Source: Porphyromonadaceae bacterium UBA4702
Lineage (GTDB): Bacteria; Bacteroidota; Bacteroidia; Bacteroidales; Muribaculaceae
Assembly (NCBI GenBank): GCA_002404675.1
Contig: DHKE01000001.1
Span: 1 to 56,127, forward strand
Reading direction: 5' to 3'
DNA: 56,127 nucleotides
Shown: positions 27,468 through 33,695 of the stretch, in pieces
How the letters are laid out: each line of letters starts with the position of its first letter
Numbering within the stretch: the stretch's first letter is position 1
Notes under the pieces: generated by a model
What the model was told of the DNA's origin: nothing
Databases searched by the model: none
Seen by the model: the letters and a program-made list of their open reading frames with translations, nothing else
Position numbers and translations under genes: made by a program

Positions 27468-28730
27468 ATGAACAAACAGATGAACAAACACAAGAAAAAC
27501 ACTTTCCACTACGGATTTGTAATCGTGGCGTGCTGCTGCCTGATAATGGGGGTCAATATTGGGCTGACTTTCAGTTGCGCCGGCATCTTCTATACCCCGA
27601 TATGCCAGTCGCTCGACGTGGCCAAGGGCGAGTTCGGCATCTACATGTCGGTCATGTACGTCACCTCGATACTCACGCTCACGCTCGCCGGGCAGCTTGT
27701 GGAGCGGCTCAGCGCACGCTGGCTCTTCTCCGGCTGTTCCGCGCTTATGGGCCTCACTTTTGGCGCAATGGCATTTTTCAACTCCCTGTGGGAGTTTTAC
27801 GTAGCCGGCGGCGTGCTTGGCGTCACCACCGCATTCCTTCTGTACTTGAGTTTCCCGACGCTTGTCAACCGCTGGTTCCGCTCCAAGGTGGGGCTGATGA
27901 TAGGCATCTGCAGCGCCGCCAGCGGCATCGGCGGCATCCTCTTCAACCCTATAGCCGGAAGCCTGATAGAAAACATCGGCTGGCGGTGGACATACGGCGT
28001 GTTTGCCGTAGTGCTGCTGCTTGTCGTCACCCCACTGCTCGCGCTGCTGCTGCGTGACCGCCCCTCCGACAAGGGGCTGCTGCCGTATGGCGACGACGGC
28101 TCTGCTGCCGCCAAGAAAACCGCCGGTGCCGACGACGGCATAGAATACAGCAAGGCTGTGCGTATGCCCGCGTTTTACGCTGTCGTGGTCTTCTCGTTCA
28201 TCATCATGGCAGTCTCCACGCTCAACCTCTTCATCCCTGGATATGTAGACTCCTCGTTCAGCATCGAGCAGGCTTCGATAGCCGCAGCCGTGGTAATGGC
28301 CGGTGTCACCATAGGCAAGCTTGTTCTGGGGTGGATCAACGACCGCAACTGCGCCATGGGTGTCGCCACGACGATGCTCTGCGGCATCATCGGCCTTGTG
28401 CTGGTAGTGCTCGGGCATGACAACATCTGGCTCATCTATGCCGGCTCGTTCCTGTTCGGCTGGGAATACTCCGGTGTGACGGTGCAGACCACGATGCTCA
28501 CCAAGTCGGTGTTCGGCAACCGCAGCTATGTGCGCATATACAGCATGGTCAGCATCGCCCTCGCGGCAGGAGGCGCGTTGGCGAGCGGCGGCTGGGGGCT
28601 GCTCTCCGACCGTTCAGGGTTCAACACGATCTTCCTGTGCGGCGCGGCGGCACTTGCCGCAGGCCTTGTACTCGGCGAGCTGTCACTGCTGTCAGCACGC
28701 CGCAAACCGAAGGCTGAAGCAGAGGCATGA
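27468..28730 (+). CDS. MFS transporter (OFA/monocarboxylate-like)
   Basis: A 420-residue inner-membrane transporter with 12 predicted hydrophobic segments in two halves and a central cytoplasmic loop around residues 185-220. I chose ATG 27468 (MNKQMNKHKK); ATG 27480 is equally possible. The N-terminal FHYGFVIVACCCLIMGVNIG and the FRSKVGLMIGICSAASGIGG motif resemble oxalate/formate or monocarboxylate MFS members. The substrate cannot be read. The yraN start overlaps its end by four bases. Confidence 0.85.
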   Translation: MNKQMNKHKKNTFHYGFVIVACCCLIMGVNIGLTFSCAGIFYTPICQSLDVAKGEFGIYMSVMYVTSILTLTLAGQLVERLSARWLFSGCSALMGLTFGAMAFFNSLWEFYVAGGVLGVTTAFLLYLSFPTLVNRWFRSKVGLMIGICSAASGIGGILFNPIAGSLIENIGWRWTYGVFAVVLLLVVTPLLALLLRDRPSDKGLLPYGDDGSAAAKKTAGADDGIEYSKAVRMPAFYAVVVFSFIIMAVSTLNLFIPGYVDSSFSIEQASIAAAVVMAGVTIGKLVLGWINDRNCAMGVATTMLCGIIGLVLVVLGHDNIWLIYAGSFLFGWEYSGVTVQTTMLTKSVFGNRSYVRIYSMVSIALAAGGALASGGWGLLSDRSGFNTIFLCGAAALAAGLVLGELSLLSARRKPKAEAEA

Positions 28731-29110
28731 AAGACGCGGCACAGCGGGCGGAGTTCGGACGGTTTGCCGAGGAGCGGGCGGCAGAGGAGATGCTGCTGCG
28801 CGGCTACATCGTGCGCGAGCGCAACTGGCGGCCGAAGAACAGCCACCTCGAGGTAGACATAATCTGCCAGCAGGACGACACCATCATCTTCGTCGAGGTC
28901 AAGGCTCGCAACCCCGAGGACGAAGACCCGGCGGAGGCTGTTGACGAGAAGAAGCAGCGGCGGCTCGTCCGCGCTGCGGAGATCTACCTGCGCCAGCAGC
29001 AGTATGACTTCTACTACCGCTTTGACATAGTGACAGTGACCGGCACCATGGAGGAATACGTCCTCGACCATATCGAGGACGCCTTCCTGCCGCCCCTGAC
29101 AGCCCGCTGA
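28727..29110 (+). CDS. yraN: YraN family protein (UPF0102)
   Basis: A 127-residue small protein with a PD-(D/E)xK-like nuclease core: GRFAEERAAEEMLLRGY, then RNWRPKNSHLEVDIICQQ and FVEVKARN (Glu, Val, Lys). The family is widespread and its role is unsettled, possibly in DNA processing. It is coupled to the MFS gene by an ATGA overlap. Start and length are typical. Confidence 0.92.
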   Translation: MKDAAQRAEFGRFAEERAAEEMLLRGYIVRERNWRPKNSHLEVDIICQQDDTIIFVEVKARNPEDEDPAEAVDEKKQRRLVRAAEIYLRQQQYDFYYRFDIVTVTGTMEEYVLDHIEDAFLPPLTAR

Positions 29111-29134
29111 CCTGACAGCCAGAGACGAAATAGT

Positions 29135-29167
29135 CCCGGATTTCCTTGTATATCGAGAAAATTCGGG
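29135..29167. promoter_or_regulatory. Inverted repeat across the EcoRV-like system promoter
   Basis: CCCGGATTT (29135-29143) faces AAATTCGGG (29159-29167), a 9-bp inverted repeat with one mismatch (a G-T pair as RNA) spanning the space between the -33 and -7 elements. It could be an operator controlling the restriction genes, or the end of the yraN transcript. Confidence 0.4.
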
Positions 29168-29176
29168 CTAATTTTG
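29145..29176 (+). promoter_or_regulatory. Promoter of the EcoRV-like R-M operon
   Basis: CTTG (29145-29148), 20 bases, then TAATTTTG (29169-29176). The nuclease ATG lies 80 bases downstream. Confidence 0.6.
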
Positions 29177-29256
29177 TAACTGAGTTGCGAAAACACCTCA
29201 AATATTCATAGAAACCGCAGATGCATACCCACAATGTGTCTGATTAATTTACGGAA

Positions 29257-30060
29257 ATGAACAAGGAAGATTTTTTCGACAGGCTTTCAGCGGAAGCCTG
29301 TCGATTCAAACAAGAATTGACAGACTCTGAAGAAGATTGGATTGTCAAGGGATTTATAGATGTCTGCAAGAATGTCTATACAATAAGTGCCGATACCAAA
29401 GTGGTTTCTAAGATAATAGAAATCTTGCTCATACCCAAATTGCAGAAGTTTGCCGAGAAGTGCCAGTTGGAGATGATAATGCCGTCAAAGCAGAACTTTT
29501 ATCCGGACATAACATTCAGGGATAATGACGGGAACATGTTTGCTGTGGATTTCAAGACTTGTTATTACGATGGAGAAATTGTAAATGGACTAACCCTTGG
29601 ATCTTATTGGGGGTATTTCCGTAATCGCGACAACGTACGGAATATGGATTTTCCTTACAATGCGTATTGCTCTCATATAGTCTTGGGGGTCTTGTACAAG
29701 CGAAATATAGGTACAGCCGGCTACGATGTGTATGGCATTGACGACCTTGGCTCAATTCGTTCTGTTATACGTGACTTTGTGCTTTTTGTACAGCCGAAAT
29801 GGAAAATAGCGAGTGACAAGCCAGGTAGCGGCAACACAAGAAACATTGGCGGTATAACAGATGTGGCAAAATTATGCTGTGGAGAAGGCTCGTTTTCTCA
29901 ACTTGGAGAAGATGTTTTTGACGATTATTGGACAGGCTATTTCAACATTGCAGATGCCAAGGCCGTAGGATTGGGAGTGCCGCCGTACAGAAACTTGGAT
30001 GAATATGAAAAATACCTGCAGTCAAAGGCTGACAAACTGAGTAAACTTCAAAACAGTTGA
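29257..30060 (+). CDS. Type II restriction endonuclease, EcoRV family (predicted GATATC)
   Basis: A 267-residue homologue of EcoRV. It aligns by eye along nearly its whole length. Key matches: ADTKVVSKIIEI (EcoRV has SDTKVLSTIFEL), the catalytic pair Pro83-Asp84 in NFYPDITF, Asp98-Phe-Lys100 in VDFKTCYY (EcoRV Asp74, Asp90, Lys92), and TLGSYWGYFRN. The base-contacting loop GSGNT (190-194) matches the EcoRV loop that reads GATATC, followed by NIGG. Its active site and recognition loop are intact, so it should cut GATATC to leave blunt ends. The gene is more AT-rich than its neighbours, indicating transfer. Its matching methyltransferase starts four bases after the stop. Confidence 0.9.
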   Translation: MNKEDFFDRLSAEACRFKQELTDSEEDWIVKGFIDVCKNVYTISADTKVVSKIIEILLIPKLQKFAEKCQLEMIMPSKQNFYPDITFRDNDGNMFAVDFKTCYYDGEIVNGLTLGSYWGYFRNRDNVRNMDFPYNAYCSHIVLGVLYKRNIGTAGYDVYGIDDLGSIRSVIRDFVLFVQPKWKIASDKPGSGNTRNIGGITDVAKLCCGEGSFSQLGEDVFDDYWTGYFNIADAKAVGLGVPPYRNLDEYEKYLQSKADKLSKLQNS

Positions 30061-30064
30061 TGAG

Positions 30065-30970
30065 ATGCCGATAGTAATTCCTCCTATAAAGTCACAGGGT
30101 ATAAAGACTAAGCTTGTCCCGTGGATTAACGATATCATCTCGAAATCAGGGTTAGACCAAGCAAAAGCCAACTGGATTGAACCTTTTTTCGGGACAGGAG
30201 TGGTGGGGTTGAATGCTACCGTTGGTGGAGTGCGGTATGTAGGGGACAGCAATCCTCATATCATAAATCTGTATAATGGTATACTGCATGGCGACATTAC
30301 ATCTGGTAATGTAAGGCAATATTTGGAGCGAGAAGGAGAACTGCTGTCACAGGCAGGTGAGAATGGGTATGCCCATTACCGTAAGATTAAAGACCGATTT
30401 AATTCCGAGTTTGGGTCATTTGATTTCTTGTTTTTGTCTCGAGCTGGCTTCAACGGCATGATGCGCTTTAACAGCCAGGGCAAATGGAATATCCCGTTTT
30501 GTAAAAAACCGAATAGATTCTCTCCTGCATACATTACAAAGATATGTAATCAAGTCGCTGCTACACAGCGTATTGTGTGGAAATATGGTTGGGGATTTCA
30601 CAATCAGGGTTTTCTTGAAACGATAAATATGGCTGGTGAGGGGGATTTAATTTATTGCGATCCTCCATATTTGGGCCGTTCAGTGGATTATTATAACGGG
30701 TGGACAGAGGACGACGAAAAGCAACTGTACCTTGCATTGAAAAGCACGTCTGCTCGTTTTGTTCTTTCAACATGGCATCATAACGAGTTCCGGACGAATG
30801 TTATGGTAGACAAGTTGTGGGGGAACTTCAATGTTGTTACTCGCGAGCATTTTTATCAAGCTGGAGCGCATTTGGATAATCGGCACCCGATGGTTGAGGC
30901 ACTTGTGTTCAATTTTGAGTTATGCACAGAGAAGCCAAAGGAAAGGCAGCTTCAATTGGATTTTGCATGA
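30065..30970 (+). CDS. DNA adenine-N6 methyltransferase, M.EcoRV-like (predicted GATATC)
   Basis: A 301-residue Dam-type adenine methyltransferase closely resembling M.EcoRV. Shared stretches include PPIKSQGIKTKLVP, WIEPFFGTGVVG (AdoMet motif, 38-48), FLFLSRAGFNGMMRFNS, IPFCKKPNRF, the catalytic DPPY at 199-202, VDYYNGW and STWHHNEFR. It protects GATATC sites from the coupled nuclease. Like the nuclease gene it is AT-rich compared with flanking genes. The stop overlaps the start of a GNAT acetyltransferase gene by four bases (ATGA), and the GC content jumps at that point. Confidence 0.93.
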   Translation: MPIVIPPIKSQGIKTKLVPWINDIISKSGLDQAKANWIEPFFGTGVVGLNATVGGVRYVGDSNPHIINLYNGILHGDITSGNVRQYLEREGELLSQAGENGYAHYRKIKDRFNSEFGSFDFLFLSRAGFNGMMRFNSQGKWNIPFCKKPNRFSPAYITKICNQVAATQRIVWKYGWGFHNQGFLETINMAGEGDLIYCDPPYLGRSVDYYNGWTEDDEKQLYLALKSTSARFVLSTWHHNEFRTNVMVDKLWGNFNVVTREHFYQAGAHLDNRHPMVEALVFNFELCTEKPKERQLQLDFA

Positions 30971-31416
30971 AAAAGGGCAGGCGAGGTGTGATAGTCGAGG
31001 CTTGCGTGGAGGATTACGAGACTCTTGCCGGCGTTTGGGAACGGTCGGTCAGGGCAACGCACCATTTCCTCACGGAGCAGGACATACTGCATTTCCGCGA
31101 GCGCATCATGGACTGCTATTTTCCGCAGGTCGAGCTGTGGAAATATGTGGAGGACGGCAAGGTCTGCGGCTTCATCGGACTAAGCGACATGATAGAGATG
31201 CTGTTTGTAGACCCGGACTGTTTCCGCCGGGGCATCGGCTCGCGGCTGCTCGCTTTTGCGGTCACGGAGAAGGGCATGACCCGTGTTGATGTCAACGAGC
31301 AGAACCCCGGGGCGATGGCCTTTTACCGAGCGCATGGCTTCGAGCCGGTGAGCCGCAGCGAAACTGACAGCGAGGGCAACCATTTCCCGATAATTTACCA
31401 CTCCTTGCATCCATAG
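30967..31416 (+). CDS. GNAT acetyltransferase, YjaB-like
   Basis: A 149-residue N-acetyltransferase from ATG 30967. A longer reading from 30922 would run through the methyltransferase end and is unlikely. It resembles E. coli YjaB: VWERSVRATHHFLTEQDI, MLFVDPDCFRRGIGSRLL with the acetyl-CoA loop RRGIGSRL, VNEQNPGAMAFYRAHGF and GRSE-like SRSETD. The substrate is unknown. It is GC-rich like the host backbone, yet it is translationally coupled to the AT-rich EcoRV-like methyltransferase, so the R-M pair seems to have landed directly upstream of it. Confidence 0.85.
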   Translation: MKKGRRGVIVEACVEDYETLAGVWERSVRATHHFLTEQDILHFRERIMDCYFPQVELWKYVEDGKVCGFIGLSDMIEMLFVDPDCFRRGIGSRLLAFAVTEKGMTRVDVNEQNPGAMAFYRAHGFEPVSRSETDSEGNHFPIIYHSLHP

Positions 31417-31439
31417 GCATATTTAATGCGTTGGGCTTA

Positions 31440-31470
31440 TTTGCTCGTTTGCCGATTTTGTGTATCTTTG
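31440..31470 (+). promoter_or_regulatory. Promoter of the Eco47II-like R-M operon
   Basis: TTTG (31440-31443), 19 bases, then TATCTTTG (31463-31470): a full match to the Bacteroidales consensus, 22 bases before the nuclease ATG. Confidence 0.72.
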
Positions 31471-31492
31471 CAGACACTTTCAGATACAAGAT

Positions 31493-32140
31493 ATGCACCG
31501 ATATAACCTCAATTTCATCTCTGACGAGGACATATACAACCATGTCCGATTGACAGTCGAGGCTTACCGCCGGGAAATCACACTTGCGCAGTTCAATGAG
31601 AATGTGGCTGACCCGATTAAGCTCACGTTTGATGCCAAGGTGTACGGCAAGACCATACGGCAGACCATTGAGGATGAGTGTTTCCGGCAGATAGACAAGT
31701 CTAACACTAACCGTATCGGGTATTTCCACCAGAACCTCTCCCGTTATGCTGGCAACGGCTGGGTTGTGCCGTCTAAGGGGTTTGACGTAATCAACGATTC
31801 ACGGCACATATATGTGGAGCTGAAGAACAAGCACAACACGATGAATTCCGCGTCATCGCAGAAAACCTACATGAAGATGCAGGGCAAGCTGCTGGAGGAT
31901 GACCAAGCTGTGAGCTATATGGTGGAGGTGATATCCAAAAAGTCCAAGGATGAACCGTGGAAAATCACGTTGGACGGACAGCCGCGTTCTCACCGCAATA
32001 TACGCCGTATGTCGATTGACCGGTTTTATGATTTGGTGTTCGGCGACAAGATGTCTTTTCACAGGCTGTGCGCCGCATTGCCGCAAATAATAGAGGATGT
32101 CGTCAACGACGACTGCGAGTTGCGAGTTGCACTTGCGTAA
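31493..32140 (+). CDS. Type II restriction endonuclease, Eco47II-like, C-terminally truncated by frameshift (predicted GGNCC)
   Basis: A 215-residue product from ATG 31493 (MHRYNLNFISDEDIYNHV). It resembles the Eco47II/Sau96I-type nuclease family (GGNCC): DPIKLTFDAKVYGKTI, QIDKSNTNRIGYFHQN, HIYVELKNKHNTMNSASSQK (probable Glu-x-Lys catalytic core) and SHRNIRRMSIDRFYDLV. The reading frame ends early in VALA and stop. The cause is visible: a perfect 7-bp tandem duplication at 32114-32127. Taking out one copy restores 37 more residues up to a stop at 32243, just before the methyltransferase start. The restored protein would have 247 residues. The catalytic core is present but the conserved tail is lost, so activity is doubtful. 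It could revert by slippage or recombination. Confidence 0.82.
   Translation: MHRYNLNFISDEDIYNHVRLTVEAYRREITLAQFNENVADPIKLTFDAKVYGKTIRQTIEDECFRQIDKSNTNRIGYFHQNLSRYAGNGWVVPSKGFDVINDSRHIYVELKNKHNTMNSASSQKTYMKMQGKLLEDDQAVSYMVEVISKKSKDEPWKITLDGQPRSHRNIRRMSIDRFYDLVFGDKMSFHRLCAALPQIIEDVVNDDCELRVALA
32114..32127 (+). repeat. 7-bp tandem duplication causing the frameshift
   Basis: TGCGAGT occurs twice in direct succession (32114-32120 and 32121-32127), followed by TGC. The extra seven bases shift the frame of the Eco47II-like nuclease gene. Confidence 0.9.
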
Positions 32141-32243
32141 CACCGTGTATAGCGAACTGGAAGCTAAGCACAGCGATATGTTGACGGCCTTGTACCTGCT
32201 TGCTTTTCCCACATACGAAGGCTTTGCCGCTGACACCAAGTGA
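32128..32243 (+). pseudogene. Out-of-frame 3' remnant of the Eco47II-like nuclease gene
   Basis: In the frame joined by removing one 7-bp copy, this stretch reads HLRNTVYSELEAKHSDML then TALYLLAFPTYEGF and ends at TGA 32241-32243, three bases before the methyltransferase ATG. A coherent helix-like tail at exactly the spacing of an operon partner indicates lost coding sequence rather than true intergenic DNA. Confidence 0.75.
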
Positions 32244-32246
32244 CCT

Positions 32247-33602
32247 ATGCAACGGCAGACTATTTCAGTCAATAACTTCGCTTGTCTGTTGGGGGTCTCT
32301 CGCTCTACGGTCAATGCTTGGTGCAAGTCCGGCAAATACCAAGTCCACTGCAATGCGAATGGCAGCAAGTTTTTCTATCTCGATGAACTTGCTGGCGTGC
32401 CGGAAATTGATGCTATGGCGACTACGTCATGGGAAAGCGAAAAGCAGACGCTGCCGGCGCGTCAATACACTTCCGTGGAATTGTTTGCCGGTGCCGGAGG
32501 ACTTGCTATCGGCATGGAGAAAGCCGGGTTCAGCCATGTGTTGCTAAACGAGGTGGACAAGGATGCTTGCAAAACCCTTCGGCACAATCGTCCGCAGTGG
32601 AAAGTGGTCGAAGGCGACATCCATTCTGTTGACTTCACTTCTCTGCGTGGCAAGGTGGATTTGTTGTCAGGAGGTTTCCCATGTCAGGCGTTTTCGTATG
32701 CAGGCAAACGTCTCGGCTTTGAGGAGACGCGAGGCACGCTTTTTTTCGAGTTGGCTCGTGCTGCCAGAGAGATACAGCCTTTGGTCTTGTTGGGTGAAAA
32801 TGTACGCGGGCTGTATGAACACGATGGCGGGCGCACGCTCGAGACAATCAAAAATGTGATAGCCGAAATCGGCTATACCCTCATCGAACCGCGTATCCTG
32901 AGAGCCATTCAGTATGACGTTCCGCAAAAGCGTGAACGCTTGTTTCTTGTCGCTGTCCGCAATGACATCGCTGGCGATGCTGTGTTTGAATGGCCTGCGG
33001 TCTGCAATGGCGTGCGCACACTGAGAGATGCGTTTTTCCAAGGTTTTCTATATCAGACTGATGTCCCGGATTCTCCAGGGCAGGCATACCCTGAATCGAA
33101 ACGCCGTGTCATGCAGCTTGTCCCCGAAGGCGGTGACTGGCGCGACCTGCCGGACGATGTCGCCAGGGACTATATGAAAGGAAGTTACAACCTCGGAGGA
33201 GGCAAGACTGGCATGGCGAGGCGGCTCTCTATGGATGAACCCAGCCTGACATTGACCTGCGCGCCGGCGCAAAAGCAGACAGAAAGATGCCACCCTACCG
33301 AGACAAGGCCTTTGACTGTACGTGAATATGCACGTATACAGACATTTCCTGACGACTGGCAGTTCTGCGGGTCAATGACTGCGCAATATAGGCAAATCGG
33401 CAATGCCGTGCCTGTCAACCTCGCTTGGGCTGTCGGCAGGTCGATTGTACGGATGCTGAACCGGCTGACAGTTTCAGGCATAACATCTGATACCATACCA
33501 TACGGTTGCCCTGCGTCTATTATGGTAAAAGGGGCGGAGCTGTTTGGTGACATGGCTTGTGAACCAGCAGCGAAATATGAAGACAGTGATATAAACGAGT
33601 AA
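32247..33602 (+). CDS. DNA (cytosine-5-)-methyltransferase with N-terminal helix-turn-helix (predicted GGNCC)
   Basis: A 451-residue C5-cytosine methyltransferase. Residues 1-50 form a small helix-turn-helix or excisionase-like DNA-binding domain (SVNNFACLLGVSRSTVNAW, YLDELAGVP). The catalytic part follows: VELFAGAGGLAIGM (motif I, from 78), the catalytic Cys146 in GGFPCQAFSYAG (IV), GENVRGL (VI), QKRERLFLVAV (VIII) and QIGNAVPVNLA (X). Some C5 methyltransferases use such a fused domain to repress their own operon. Specificity GGNCC is inferred from the partner nuclease. The ~45 residues after motif X are extra and of unknown role. Confidence 0.88.
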   Translation: MQRQTISVNNFACLLGVSRSTVNAWCKSGKYQVHCNANGSKFFYLDELAGVPEIDAMATTSWESEKQTLPARQYTSVELFAGAGGLAIGMEKAGFSHVLLNEVDKDACKTLRHNRPQWKVVEGDIHSVDFTSLRGKVDLLSGGFPCQAFSYAGKRLGFEETRGTLFFELARAAREIQPLVLLGENVRGLYEHDGGRTLETIKNVIAEIGYTLIEPRILRAIQYDVPQKRERLFLVAVRNDIAGDAVFEWPAVCNGVRTLRDAFFQGFLYQTDVPDSPGQAYPESKRRVMQLVPEGGDWRDLPDDVARDYMKGSYNLGGGKTGMARRLSMDEPSLTLTCAPAQKQTERCHPTETRPLTVREYARIQTFPDDWQFCGSMTAQYRQIGNAVPVNLAWAVGRSIVRMLNRLTVSGITSDTIPYGCPASIMVKGAELFGDMACEPAAKYEDSDINE

Positions 33603-33642
33603 CAGCCATAAGCAAAGGCAACTCGCTTTGGCGGAAAATGAA

Positions 33643-33672
33643 AGACAGGCTGAGCTCAGCACAGCCTGTCTC
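33643..33672. terminator. Hairpin between convergent genes
   Basis: AGACAGGCTG pairs perfectly with CAGCCTGTCT around a short loop, between the methyltransferase gene and the convergent secreted-protein gene. There is no strong T run on either side. Confidence 0.5.
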
Positions 33673-33695
33673 ATTATGTTTTGGGGAGGAAGTGG

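Noticed and set aside
27456..28418. 320-codon open frame antisense to the MFS transporter gene
   Set aside because: It is a GC-driven shadow of a well-supported transporter, with His/Gln/Arg-rich low-complexity translation and no recognisable domain.
29257..33602. Controller (C) protein gene for the EcoRV-like or Eco47II-like system
   Set aside because: No small separate helix-turn-helix gene is present near either promoter; the only such domain is fused to the second cytosine methyltransferase.
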